Positions 17,288 to 29,688 are shown, counted from the first letter of the stretch. The stretch: 64,000 nucleotides of DNA from Raskinella chloraquaticus (SeqCode) (GCA_002365175.1 DEZK01000019.1:143990-207989), one strand, 5' to 3'. Program-made: numbers and translations. Notes: a model not told the origin generated them from the sequence alone.

Positions 17288-18156
17288 GCACGCCCCTGTC
17301 TGTTTCTTTCGAATTTTTTCCGCCCAGGAATGACGACATGGAGCGGACATTGTGGGAATCGGTTGAGCGCCTGGCGCCGCTGGCGCCGCGTTTTGTCTCC
17401 GTTACCTATGGCGCAGGCGGCACGACGCGCGAGCGGACGCACGCGACCGTCGCCCGTCTTGTCGCCGAGACCGCCCTGCAGCCGGCAGCCCATCTCACCT
17501 GCGTTGCCGCCACCCGCGCCGACATCGATGCCATTGTCGAGGAATACTGGAGCGCTGGCGTGCGCCACATCGTTGCCTTGCGCGGCGATGCGCTTGCCGG
17601 CCCCGGCGCCACATATGAGCCGCATCCCGGTGGTTACGCCTATACTCATGATCTGGTCGAGGCAATCACCCGACGCGGCGGCTTCGAGGTATCGGTGTCA
17701 GCCTACCCTGAACGCCATCCCGACAGCCCCGACTGGGACACCGAGATTGCGCTCCTGAAGGCCAAGCGCGACGCCGGCGCCACCCGCGCCATCACCCAGT
17801 TCTTCTTTGAAAACGATTTGTATTTTCAATATGTCGAGCGGGTGCGCAAGGCCGGCATCGACATCCCGATCGTTCCGGGCATTCTGCCGGTACAGAATTT
17901 TGCGCAGGTTGCCAATTTTGCCAAGCGCTGCGGCTCAAGCGTTCCTGAAAAGCTGGCGCGCCGCTTCGAGGGGCTTGATGGCGACCAGCAGACGCGGGCT
18001 CTCGTTGCTGCGGCTGTATGTGCTGAACAGGTGGAGGATCTGCGCGCCCGGGGCGTCAGTGAGTTCCATTTCTACACCATGAACCGCGCCAACCTTGTCT
18101 ACGCCATCTGCCATCTGCTGGGGCTGCGCCCGCAGCATCTGCAGAAGGCCGCCTGA
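17284..18156 (+). CDS. metF: 5,10-methylenetetrahydrofolate reductase MetF
   Basis: MetF reduces methylene-THF to methyl-THF with FAD and NAD(P)H, supplying the methyl group for MetH. The 290-residue TIM-barrel protein shows SFEFFPPRND with the catalytic Glu (about residue 10), VSVTYGAGGTTRERT, AHLTCVAAT, ALRGDAL, SAYPERHPDS and TQFFFENDLYF, all diagnostic. Translation is coupled to the upstream regulator through an ATGA overlap. metH follows after 30 bases, so enzyme and methyl donor are co-expressed. Confidence 0.97.
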   Translation: MSTPLSVSFEFFPPRNDDMERTLWESVERLAPLAPRFVSVTYGAGGTTRERTHATVARLVAETALQPAAHLTCVAATRADIDAIVEEYWSAGVRHIVALRGDALAGPGATYEPHPGGYAYTHDLVEAITRRGGFEVSVSAYPERHPDSPDWDTEIALLKAKRDAGATRAITQFFFENDLYFQYVERVRKAGIDIPIVPGILPVQNFAQVANFAKRCGSSVPEKLARRFEGLDGDQQTRALVAAAVCAEQVEDLRARGVSEFHFYTMNRANLVYAICHLLGLRPQHLQKAA

Positions 18157-18186
18157 CCTGATTTTCTCTTCCCTTAGATCGAGTGA

Positions 18187-21930
<3,744 letters not shown>

Positions 21931-21934
21931 GTGA

Positions 21935-23689
21935 TCACAATTTGTAGCTGGTGCGAAAGCCGCCCCAATGACGCCCTTCGACGGTGATGGGGGAATCAAC
22001 TTCTTTCATCATCACGAACTGCCCGCCTCCCAGATCGCGCCGGTAGACCTGGATCAGCGAGGGTCGCGTGTTGCGCGCTGCCATCAGACCGGCACGATCA
22101 TCAAACAGGCGGCGATTGCGGCAATTGGCCGTATTCCACACCACGTCATCACCGCGCTGGGGGTGGGAATATTTCGTGTTGTGAACCGGCAGGTAGGCAT
22201 TGAGATCAACCGCAGCACAAAACACCATGCTGGGGTCAAGCGCCAAAAGAGGCTCCTGCACGGGCGGCAGAATGTCGTCAAGAACGTCAACTGCGCGGTT
22301 TTTATATTGCTGCGGATTGGTGCCGGCGATCGGCCGATAATCGGTGTCAAACAGCGTGGCAAGCGACAGCACGCCATCCCGAACCGCCTTGGTCATCACG
22401 GCGCTGATGTCGGCAGCGCCTTTTTTGGCCCGCTCCACATAGACGCTGTATTCCTGCTCAAGCGTGGTCAGAACAGATTGAACGGCCTCCAGCGGTTTGT
22501 CCTTGTCGGCGATAAAGCGAACATGCAGGCCCAGTGGGCTTTTTGCGACAATTTCACCCTGCACCAGCCCCAGACGCTCAAGCTGCATATCAACGCGACT
22601 GCCAACACCGGCTGTGATCGTTCCGCCGGCGATCAGGCATCCGCCGCGTGACAGATCGATCGTCTCGATCGGCTGCTCCGCGCCGCCAGACCGCATCAAA
22701 CCCTTCAGGCTCACCGGCAGGCGGTCATGAACGCGCCGGTCGCATTGCGGCGTCTGGCGCAGCACCATCATCAGGCGCTGCATCACGTCCTTGACCGAAT
22801 GATCCATCGCAGCCGACGTCTGGTTCACCGCCGCCGTCGCCGCCGCCGCCTGACCGCTCGCTCTCGTCATCTCCTGCGCGCGCGCGGCCACACCTTCCGC
22901 AAAGTGCGCCGTATCATCCACGCTGCGCCCCATATCGGATGCCGCTTCGATCTGCTGATCAACGGCAGATTTCACAAGCGCAAAGGACGGCTTGATCTCG
23001 TCGATGCTCTTGATGATGCGATTGACAGCGTTGATGTTGGTTGAGGCCGTTGCCTTGAGGCGGGCAATCGTCGCGGCAATTTCACCGGTTGCGGTCCGTG
23101 TTTCAACCGAAAGCGCCTTCACTTCAGAGGCCACCACCGCAAACCCCTTGCCGGCAGCCCCCGCCCGCGCCGCCTCGATGGTGGCGTTGAGCGCCAGCAA
23201 ATTGGTTTGCCCGGCGATGTCCGAAATCACCGAGACCACACGCTCGATTTGCTCGATGGCCTTCGACAATTCATCGACCGATACCGCTGCCTCGCCGGCG
23301 ATCGACTGCGCACTTTCAGCGAGCGCCGCAGACAGACCCGCCTGATGTTCGATCTGCTGGCTCGATTGCGTGAGATCGGTGAATGCCAGACGTAGTTTCT
23401 GCGTACGCTCCAGCGCATCGACCGTTGTTGCGGCAAGCGCCTGCGTATCGCGACCAATCCCCTCGATCACGCTGGCGCTGTCGCCGATGCGCGCGCGCAT
23501 GTCGGACCCAGCCGCATCCATCCGGCCGGCAGCCCTCCTGAGATCACTTTCGAGAAGCTCGACAACTTCGCCCAGGATGTCCGTTTCGTGCACATTTCCC
23601 GGCAGGATCGGCGACGGGGCGGGGTCTGGACGCAGCGGTGACTCTGCCAGTTGCCTTTTCGACAGGAAACGTTTGAACATGCGCAACAA
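21935..23689 (-). CDS. Soluble methyl-accepting chemotaxis protein with PilZ-like and C-terminal sensor domain
   Basis: The 584-residue protein has no transmembrane helix. An MCP signalling hairpin occupies about 65-310, with the conserved tip region (QIERVVSVISDIAGQTNLLALNATIEAARAG, split over 140-170). A PilZ-like segment follows (RRVHDRLPVSLKG, DLSRGGCLIAGG; about 320-395), and then a C-terminal domain with NRRLFDDRAGL, a QVYRRDLGGGQFVMMKEV stretch and GRHWGGFRTSY. That last domain recurs in cytoplasmic rhizobial chemoreceptors. The inverted order (signalling first, sensing last) suggests an internal or c-di-GMP-linked signal. No che genes are nearby. It is convergent with metH, with four bases between the stops. 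Confidence 0.88.
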   Translation of the reverse strand: MLRMFKRFLSKRQLAESPLRPDPAPSPILPGNVHETDILGEVVELLESDLRRAAGRMDAAGSDMRARIGDSASVIEGIGRDTQALAATTVDALERTQKLRLAFTDLTQSSQQIEHQAGLSAALAESAQSIAGEAAVSVDELSKAIEQIERVVSVISDIAGQTNLLALNATIEAARAGAAGKGFAVVASEVKALSVETRTATGEIAATIARLKATASTNINAVNRIIKSIDEIKPSFALVKSAVDQQIEAASDMGRSVDDTAHFAEGVAARAQEMTRASGQAAAATAAVNQTSAAMDHSVKDVMQRLMMVLRQTPQCDRRVHDRLPVSLKGLMRSGGAEQPIETIDLSRGGCLIAGGTITAGVGSRVDMQLERLGLVQGEIVAKSPLGLHVRFIADKDKPLEAVQSVLTTLEQEYSVYVERAKKGAADISAVMTKAVRDGVLSLATLFDTDYRPIAGTNPQQYKNRAVDVLDDILPPVQEPLLALDPSMVFCAAVDLNAYLPVHNTKYSHPQRGDDVVWNTANCRNRRLFDDRAGLMAARNTRPSLIQVYRRDLGGGQFVMMKEVDSPITVEGRHWGGFRTSYKL

Positions 23690-23823
23690 CCTTGGTGATC
23701 GGACAATTCTTGTCGCCGATCACGCCTAATTGTTGGTAAATGTGGCTGATTACGCTCATGTATTTCGATGAGCGGACATCAGCTTACATATTGTTTTACC
23801 GTCTGATTTCTACAAAATTAAAC

Positions 23824-23846
23824 AAAAAAGGCCGGATAACCGACCT
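23824..23846 (-). terminator. Rho-independent terminator after the 27-residue ORF
   Basis: On the minus strand AGGTCGG-TTAT-CCGGCCT forms a 7-bp stem (one G-U pair) followed at once by six T. It starts about 45 bases after the stop of the small ORF at 23890-23973 and is oriented to end that transcript, which supports the ORF being an independently transcribed unit. Confidence 0.7.
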
Positions 23847-23889
23847 CCTTTGCCTGCCAATTAAAATTTCTGACGACGATCAGTGAAAT

Positions 23890-23973
23890 TCAGAAAGCAC
23901 CGATCACGATGGCGCCGACGAACACGAAAGCGGCACACACCACCAGCACATTGATACGGCTCAATGCTGTCAT
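23890..23973 (-). CDS. 27-residue hydrophobic membrane peptide (small ORF)
   Basis: An ATG at 23973, preceded by GGGAGAG six bases upstream, encodes MTALSRINVLVVCAAF followed by VFVGAIVIGAF and a TGA stop. Residues 8-27 form one transmembrane helix after a short N-terminus with a single Arg. A strong terminator follows on the same strand. I recall similar very short single-helix proteins in rhizobial genomes, usually left unannotated, but have not checked. Function unknown; candidates are a membrane-protein regulator, an assembly subunit or a stress peptide. Confidence 0.65.
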   Translation of the reverse strand: MTALSRINVLVVCAAFVFVGAIVIGAF

Positions 23974-24123
23974 GGATTGCTCTCCCTGCGTTTGATATTC
24001 GTCCCCTTCAGCCAGTGCACTATAGCTCATCGCGACGCTTATGTGAAGGTCTTGTTCATATTCCGTTAACCTGTGGACAATCGATACCCGCCCCTGCCAT
24101 TGGCGATGAACTTTAATCCGGCC

Positions 24124-24813
24124 TCACCACGGGATCGTTGTTCCATCATAATTGAGGAACGTTCCGGCAGCCTCGCACCCGGCGCTGTCGATCGTCCGAA
24201 TGATCCCGGTTGCGGATTGTTCCACACTGATATCAGCGCCTGCCCCGCCCATGTCGGTGCGCACCCAGCCCGGGTGCATGACAAACGCGATGATGTTCTC
24301 CTGCAGCAGCTCGGCTGCTACCGATTGGATGGCTTTGTTGATACCGGCTTTGGACGCGCGGTAGGAGAATTGTCCATCACCCCGTTGAAACGACCCCATG
24401 GCCGATGAAATCGTCGCCACCTTGGAAACTTGCCCGCCTTTGCCCATCAGCGGTGCGAAATTCTGCAAAACACGCAGCGGCGCGACCGTATTGACCATCA
24501 GGGTTTCGGCAAAGGCATCCAGGTCAGCCGTCAGAATGCCACGCCCACGATCACGATAGATACCGGCATTATTGACCAGAACATCGATCCGCTCCTGACT
24601 GAGCGCAGCGCGGGCAGCACTCAGTGAAGCCGCGTCCGCGACATCGGCCGCCAGCAGCTTGAGGCGTGTACGTGCGCCCTCGATCGCCCGCAACGCGTCG
24701 CATTTCAAAGGATCACGCACAAGCGCGATGACGTCATCACCTCGCCCGAGAATCTTCTTGGCGATGCCAAGACCGATGCCGCGACCGGCGCCCGTGATCA
24801 TCCAGCAACTCAT
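24124..24813 (-). CDS. Short-chain dehydrogenase/reductase (SDR)
   Basis: A classical Rossmann-fold NAD(P)-dependent oxidoreductase of 229 residues. TGAGRGIGLGIA (about 7-18) binds the cofactor, LAADVAD and NNAGIYRD follow, and the catalytic Ser and YRASK (Tyr-x-x-x-Lys) are present around residues 130-150. The C-terminal HPGWVRTDMGGAGADIS resembles the carbonyl-reductase-like SDRs of the sniffer/CsgA type. The substrate is unknown. The frame is open to 24891, but the ATG at 24813 has GAGGAG upstream and begins right at the domain. It is divergent from the EF-hand operon. Confidence 0.88.
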   Translation of the reverse strand: MSCWMITGAGRGIGLGIAKKILGRGDDVIALVRDPLKCDALRAIEGARTRLKLLAADVADAASLSAARAALSQERIDVLVNNAGIYRDRGRGILTADLDAFAETLMVNTVAPLRVLQNFAPLMGKGGQVSKVATISSAMGSFQRGDGQFSYRASKAGINKAIQSVAAELLQENIIAFVMHPGWVRTDMGGAGADISVEQSATGIIRTIDSAGCEAAGTFLNYDGTTIPW

Positions 24814-24922
24814 GAATGTGCGCTCCTCAACGGCCACCCGCGTCGGATGCAGCAGGCTGGCACGTTTACTCCCTGTACGGCTGCAGCGCACTTACTGCAA
24901 CTGGCCGAAACAGGAGATGATG

Positions 24923-25510
24923 ATGGCAAGGTCACATATGCTGGTTGCTCTTGGTGGAGCAGTTTTTCTGACGATGGCTACCCTGGCCGGCATGGCGGTG
25001 GCACAAAACCGTGGCCATGGCGGTCCACCACACGGCGCGGCGCAAGGCGCTGGCGATACGGGGCCGGACTTCGGCGGGCGGCATGGCGGCGCCCTCATGA
25101 ACCCCCAGCGCCTCATCGACGGCATTTTTGACCGCCTCGACCGCAATTATGACGGGGTGATCGAGACTGCCGAATTCAAAAGCATGATCGAGAACCGTTT
25201 TGATCGCATCGACCACACCAGGAAAGGCGTCATCACGGCAGCGGACATAAAGGCACGCGGGGCCGGCGACTTCCCCCGCTTCGGCCACGGTGGGCGCGAC
25301 CGCGAGGTGATGATCGACCGCTTCATCGCCCGCTTCATGGAAAGCTTCGGCAAGCCGGCTGACGGACAGGTGACAAAAGCCGAATTTGTCGAGGCCTACA
25401 TGGATGTCTTCACCTACATCAACCGCGCCGGTGATGGCAAAGTGACGCGCAAGGACGTTGAACAATATTTCAACGTGGCGCGGCGCATGGCCCCGGCTTT
25501 GCGCGGATAA
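24923..25510 (+). CDS. Exported EF-hand calcium-binding protein
   Basis: An N-terminal signal peptide (MLVALGGAVFLTMATLAGMAVAQ) precedes a Gly/His-rich linker and at least two EF-hand-like loops. One is canonical (DRNYDGVIETAEF, near 80). A second lacks some ligands (DHTRKGVITAADI), and a third is near the C-terminus (NRAGDGKVTRKDV). It should be periplasmic and bind Ca2+ or another divalent ion. Three ATG codons run in tandem; AGGAG just before them fits the third (24923), giving 195 residues. It is the first gene of an apparent operon with an ECF sigma factor 20 bases downstream, so it could be part of a divalent-ion response. Confidence 0.8.
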   Translation: MARSHMLVALGGAVFLTMATLAGMAVAQNRGHGGPPHGAAQGAGDTGPDFGGRHGGALMNPQRLIDGIFDRLDRNYDGVIETAEFKSMIENRFDRIDHTRKGVITAADIKARGAGDFPRFGHGGRDREVMIDRFIARFMESFGKPADGQVTKAEFVEAYMDVFTYINRAGDGKVTRKDVEQYFNVARRMAPALRG

Positions 25511-25530
25511 GGGCTGACGGCGGGACGAGC

Positions 25531-26160
25531 ATGCGCTTATCCTACCTGCCCATGGCTGAGAGCGACCAGAGCGACGATGATCTCCTCGCCGCCACAACGC
25601 GTGGCGAGGAGCGCGCGTTTGCGCTGCTGGTATCGCGCCATGCCGATAAATTGCGCGGGCTCGCCTTCCGCCTGACCGGTAACAGTGCCGATGCCGATGA
25701 TCTGGTGCAGGAGGCGTTTTGCCGCGCCTTCGTTCAGGCAAAGACATGGCGGCACGAAGGCATTCGCTTCTCGACCTGGCTCTACCGGGTGGTCACCAAT
25801 CTCGCTTTCGACCGCTCGCGGCGCCTTAAGACACGCCGCCTGGTAGCGCTCGATGCTGTTGCCGAGCCGATTGATGAGCGCCCCGATGCACTGGACAACA
25901 TGAATGAAAACGAGCGACGCCAGGCGGTCAACAAGGCAATCAGCAACTTGCCCGAGCGCCAGCGCCAGGTGGTCGTGCTGACCTACGGCGAAGGGTTGAG
26001 CAACGCCGAAGTGGCCGGCATGATTGGCATTACCATCGAGGCCGTCGAGGCTGCACTGACACGAGCGCGCATCAGTTTGCGTGACCAGCTTCGCGAGAGC
26101 GGATGGATGACAGAGGAGAAAGAAAATGAGCGTCGATCACGACCTCTTCACCGCGCTTGA
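25531..26160 (+). CDS. ECF-type RNA polymerase sigma factor
   Basis: A group IV sigma factor of 209 residues. Region 2 (about 20-95) includes ADADDLVQEAFCRAF and RFSTWLYRVVTNLAFDRSRR. Region 4 (about 135-190) includes LPERQRQVVVLTYGEGLSN and the AGMIGITIEAVEAALTRAR recognition helix. No region 1 or 3 is present. Its end overlaps the next gene by 35 bases, so the sigma factor and its neighbour are translationally coupled, as is normal for ECF/anti-sigma pairs. A start at the ATG 25552 is also possible. Confidence 0.93.
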   Translation: MRLSYLPMAESDQSDDDLLAATTRGEERAFALLVSRHADKLRGLAFRLTGNSADADDLVQEAFCRAFVQAKTWRHEGIRFSTWLYRVVTNLAFDRSRRLKTRRLVALDAVAEPIDERPDALDNMNENERRQAVNKAISNLPERQRQVVVLTYGEGLSNAEVAGMIGITIEAVEAALTRARISLRDQLRESGWMTEEKENERRSRPLHRA

Positions 26161-26536
26161 GCGTTACGGCGCCAATTCGGCGCGCTGGCCACCGGCGCTC
26201 CTCAAGGTGATGGAACAGACCCGCGCCACCGATCCCAGTTTCGCCGCCGCGTGGGATGATATGACCCGCCTCGAAGGGCTGATCGCCAGCAGCATGGAGG
26301 TGCCGCCGGCACCGATCGCCTATGGCAGCGGCATGGCCGCACGCACGCTGTCGCTGATGGGCGAACGCCGGCACCGGAAGGTCGCACGGCTGACGCTGGC
26401 CTTCGGCGGAAGCTGGGCTGTCGCAGCCATGATCGCCGGCCTCGTCGCAAGCCAGCTGCTGACAACTGGCGAGAGTGATGTACTCGCCTATGCCGAAATG
26501 GCGTTGGGCACGACGTCGCTGATTACGGGAAATTGA
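26126..26536 (+). CDS. Putative membrane-anchored anti-sigma factor
   Basis: The 136-residue protein has a roughly 85-residue N-terminal soluble part (DLFTALERYGANSARWPPAL), one transmembrane helix near 90-115 (LAFGGSWAVAAMIAGLVASQ) and a short periplasmic tail. This topology, its start inside the sigma gene with a strong AGAGGAGAAAG ribosome site, and the following periplasmic sensor make an anti-sigma role likely. No zinc-binding HxxxCxxC anti-sigma motif is present, so the call is inferred from position and topology. Confidence 0.6.
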   Translation: MSVDHDLFTALERYGANSARWPPALLKVMEQTRATDPSFAAAWDDMTRLEGLIASSMEVPPAPIAYGSGMAARTLSLMGERRHRKVARLTLAFGGSWAVAAMIAGLVASQLLTTGESDVLAYAEMALGTTSLITGN

Positions 26537-26550
26537 GGGGAGATACGGCA

Positions 26551-26994
26551 ATGCTGATTAAAGGACGCTGGGCCTGGGCCGTTCTGATCGTCATGTTCCT
26601 GTCGCTTGGCGTTAATTTTTTCATGTTGGGTTTTCTGGTGCGCGGCAGTCCATGGCCGCACTTTTTCCGCAGTGGCCCTCCTATTGCCGGCATGCTGGAG
26701 GATTTTCCACCCGATCTGCGCCGCACCATTGGTCGCCAGCTGCGGCAGGATCGTGACGCGATCCGCGCCTCGGTCGATGCCATCCGCAGCAAGAGGCAGG
26801 AAATCGCCGCAGCCTTCCGCTCTCCCGTCATTGACGTCAATCAGGTGCGCGGCCTGATGCGCGACGTGCGTGAGCTCACGGTCAAACTGCAGGAGCAGGC
26901 CCAGGAAACCATTCTGACCAGCGTCAGCCAATTGCCGGCAGCCGAGCGCGCCCGCATTGGCGAGCGCCACGGCGAGGGGTCGCGCTGGCGTTGA
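26551..26994 (+). CDS. Periplasmic heavy-metal-sensor-type protein (CnrX/ZraP-like)
   Basis: A 147-residue protein with one N-terminal membrane anchor (WAVLIVMFLSLGVNFFMLGF) and a periplasmic four-helix, charge-rich domain. That domain has LEDFPPDLRRTIGRQLRQD and a repeating pattern of R/Q/E heptads (about 50-130), as in the Metal_resist family. The family includes CnrX, which tethers the CnrY anti-sigma/CnrH sigma system, and ZraP. The sequence has few His or Met residues in its periplasmic part, so direct metal binding is uncertain. The start at 26551 has GGGGAGA upstream. Confidence 0.72.
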   Translation: MLIKGRWAWAVLIVMFLSLGVNFFMLGFLVRGSPWPHFFRSGPPIAGMLEDFPPDLRRTIGRQLRQDRDAIRASVDAIRSKRQEIAAAFRSPVIDVNQVRGLMRDVRELTVKLQEQAQETILTSVSQLPAAERARIGERHGEGSRWR

Positions 26995-27000
26995 ACATGG

Positions 27001-28278
27001 TCAGTGAAGGCGCGCGATGACACCTTCGATGAAATGGGCGGCGGCGAGCGTCTTGTGGTCCTCGCCAAACGGGCCGATCACCTGAACACCGAGCGGTAAT
27101 CCGGCACTGTCGCGCATGCCGGGCACCGAAATCGCCGGATCGCCTGTCATCGTCCACAGGCGATTGAAGACAGCCCGCCCCGTCGAGGCAAGCGTTGCCG
27201 GCGGCGGCCCGGGTGCGGCAGGTTGAACCAGCACATCAAGGGTGCCGAAAATCCGCTTCATCTCCCGCCGCGCCCGCGAGGCAATCGCGCGAGCCTCGTC
27301 ATATTCGGCAAACCCGATCTTCTGCGCCGCGTCCAGCTCACCGCGCACAAGCGGCGGCAAGCGCTCACGGTAGCGCTCATATTCAAAGGCAAGCGCCATG
27401 GCCGATTCAAACATCTGGATGGCCGCATGCGCCTCCCACGCTTCGTGCAGAACAGCGACATTCCCGACCGCGACAATCTTTGAACCGGCGCGCTCGGCAG
27501 CCTGCACCACCGCCATCACCGCCTCGCCAATGCTTTTGTCGGCCATCCCCCAATCCGGAACGTCGATGATCCCGAGCGATGGTGGCAAGGCATTGACGCC
27601 ATCAACACGCAAGGGACGGCCGGTGAGCGCGCCGGCGAAGAAGGCTGTGTCAGCGACCGTCGGCGCGAAAAGTCCTACGGTATCGAGAAACCACGAGAAA
27701 TGCTTGAGGCCAACCGTCGGCAGCAGGCGATAGCTCGGCTTGTAGCCAGCAATGCCGCAATAGGATGCCGGACGCACCACCGAGCCGCCGGTCTGCGTGC
27801 CAACCGCAAACGGCACCATGCCACCCGCAACCGCCGCAGCGCTGCCAGCCGACGAGCCACCCGGCGTATGACCTGGCGCCACAGGGTTTTCGGTCATTGT
27901 CGGATCGAGATGGGCGAAGGCTGTCGTCGTTGTCTTGCCGATGATCGTCCCGCCCGCCTTGCGCGCCATCATGACAATCGCCGCATCGGCCGGCGGACGG
28001 TTGGCGGCATAGATCTCGCTGCCAAAGGCTGTCGGCATATCAGCCGTTTCGAACACGTCCTTGATGGCGACCGGTAATCCCTTGAGCGGCTGCCGCGAAG
28101 AAGCGCTCACCTGGCGGCGTGCGCTTTCGATATCAAGGTGAGCGAAGGCCTTGATCACGGGCTCGCTGGCAGAGATCGCCTGCGCGTAACCGTCGAAGGC
28201 AACGTTCGCTGTGGTCTGCCCTTCCTCGATGCGCTTGAGGAGGGGAAGCACGGCAGACGGAGATTTTGGCGACATCAT
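27001..28278 (-). CDS. Amidase-signature family amidohydrolase
   Basis: A 425-residue amidase-signature enzyme hydrolysing C-N bonds through a Ser-cisSer-Lys triad. The Lys sits in LPVAIKDVF (near 73), PGGSSAGSAAAVAGG carries the cis-Ser (near 142), and GTQTGGSVVRPASYCG carries the nucleophile (near 166). The remainder matches amidase/GatA-like proteins, but no GatB or GatC gene is adjacent, so this is probably a stand-alone amidase rather than the tRNA amidotransferase. The substrate is unknown. It is convergent with the sensor gene, with only six bases between the stops. Confidence 0.88.
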   Translation of the reverse strand: MMSPKSPSAVLPLLKRIEEGQTTANVAFDGYAQAISASEPVIKAFAHLDIESARRQVSASSRQPLKGLPVAIKDVFETADMPTAFGSEIYAANRPPADAAIVMMARKAGGTIIGKTTTTAFAHLDPTMTENPVAPGHTPGGSSAGSAAAVAGGMVPFAVGTQTGGSVVRPASYCGIAGYKPSYRLLPTVGLKHFSWFLDTVGLFAPTVADTAFFAGALTGRPLRVDGVNALPPSLGIIDVPDWGMADKSIGEAVMAVVQAAERAGSKIVAVGNVAVLHEAWEAHAAIQMFESAMALAFEYERYRERLPPLVRGELDAAQKIGFAEYDEARAIASRARREMKRIFGTLDVLVQPAAPGPPPATLASTGRAVFNRLWTMTGDPAISVPGMRDSAGLPLGVQVIGPFGEDHKTLAAAHFIEGVIARLH

Positions 28279-28458
28279 GTGACCTTGAACGACCTTGCAT
28301 CAGGAGATACGAAACTCGGTGAAGCGCTGATAAAAAGCAAGAGGCCTTGCCGGATCGTGGCAGGATCAATTCACCGTTAAGACCAATGTCTGGGGCGGCT
28401 TTTTCCTCGATAATATTCTAGACAGAAGCTCGTCAAAGGGTTGGAGACGCAATTCATC

Positions 28459-29688
28459 ATGAGCCTTGTCGACCGCGTCGTTTTGAACAACACCAGCCCC
28501 GCTCCACGCTCTGACATCAACCGGCTGGTGCTGGTTGCCTCTGTCGGCGCGCTCGTTGCTGTCGCGCTCAACGCTGTCACGGTGGACGGCGGCAGCTGGC
28601 GGCTGGCCGCGCTGACACTGGTGGGCGCGCTCCTTGGTATCGTCCTTTATCGCGCCTCGTTTGGCTTCTCCAACGCCTTCCGCCTGCTCCTCGAGAACCG
28701 TGACGGTACTGGCCTTGCCGCCCACGCCATCATGCTGGCGCTGACGAGCGTGTTTTTCTTTCCACTGATCGGGATCGGCAGTTTTCTCGGCCAGCCCATC
28801 GGCGGCCCGGCAACGCCGATCGGCATCACCCATATCTTTGGCGCGATCCTCTTCGGCATCGGCATGCAGATCGGTGGCGGATGCGCCTCCGGCACGCTCT
28901 TCGCACTGGGTGGCGGCAACGGAAAACTCCTGTCGACGCTCGCCGGCTTCGTCATCGGCTCCACCATCGTCGCCACCCATATCGGCTTCTGGTGGGGCCT
29001 GCCGGCGCTCCCCGCCACCACCATGATGGGTGTCTTCGGCTGGCAGGCGGGCCTTGCGGTTCAGCTGGTGCTGCTCGCGGCGATGTTTGTCTTTGCCCGC
29101 CGCCGCGCCCGCCTCTCGGAGCTTGATCTCACCGCCCGCTTGTCGTGGCAGACATTGCTGATCGGGCCATGGCCACTCATCTGGGGCGGCATCGGCCTTG
29201 CCCTTCTCAACGTCGCCACCCTCATCATCGGCGGCTTTCCGTGGAGCGAGACCTCCGCCTTCATGCTGTGGGGCGGCAAGATCGTGCAAGCCGTCGGTAT
29301 CGACCCATCGCACTGGGATTACTGGGTGTTGACCGGACAGGCCGATCAGCTCACGGCCAGCATCTTCGCCGACAAGGCCTCCGTCATGGATCTAGCGATC
29401 ATCCTCGGCGCTGCTTTTGCCGCTGCCAGCGCCGGGCGCTTTGACGCGCGCCGCGGCGGCTCGAACCTCGCCTGGATCGGCGCCCTCATCGGCGGCATCC
29501 TCATGGGCTATGGCGCCCGCCTGTCAAACGGCTGCAATATCGGCGCCTATTTCAGCGCCGTCGCCGCCGGCGATCTTGCAGGCTTCGTCTGGGTGCCCGC
29601 CGGTATCCTCGGCAGTGCGATTGGCATCCGGCTCAGACCGTTTTTCGACCTCGTCGAAAAACGCCAGGATGACGCGCCGGTGTGTTGA
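28459..29688 (+). CDS. YeeE/YedE family sulfur (thiosulfate-type) membrane transporter
   Basis: A polytopic inner-membrane protein of about 409 residues with roughly ten hydrophobic helices. It carries the family cysteine motifs twice: GGGCASGTLF (near 142) and ARLSNGCNIGAYFS (near 354). YeeE/TsuA of this family imports thiosulfate by passing it between these conserved cysteines. A TTG at 28441 would add six residues; the ATG at 28459 has GGAGA eleven bases upstream. No sulfur-metabolism gene is adjacent, so the exact substrate is inferred. Confidence 0.85.
   Translation: MSLVDRVVLNNTSPAPRSDINRLVLVASVGALVAVALNAVTVDGGSWRLAALTLVGALLGIVLYRASFGFSNAFRLLLENRDGTGLAAHAIMLALTSVFFFPLIGIGSFLGQPIGGPATPIGITHIFGAILFGIGMQIGGGCASGTLFALGGGNGKLLSTLAGFVIGSTIVATHIGFWWGLPALPATTMMGVFGWQAGLAVQLVLLAAMFVFARRRARLSELDLTARLSWQTLLIGPWPLIWGGIGLALLNVATLIIGGFPWSETSAFMLWGGKIVQAVGIDPSHWDYWVLTGQADQLTASIFADKASVMDLAIILGAAFAAASAGRFDARRGGSNLAWIGALIGGILMGYGARLSNGCNIGAYFSAVAAGDLAGFVWVPAGILGSAIGIRLRPFFDLVEKRQDDAPVC

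Noticed and set aside
24659..24922. Upstream part of the plus-strand frame before the EF-hand protein
   Set aside because: It lies antisense over the SDR gene; the signal peptide and ribosome site fix the start at 24917-24923.
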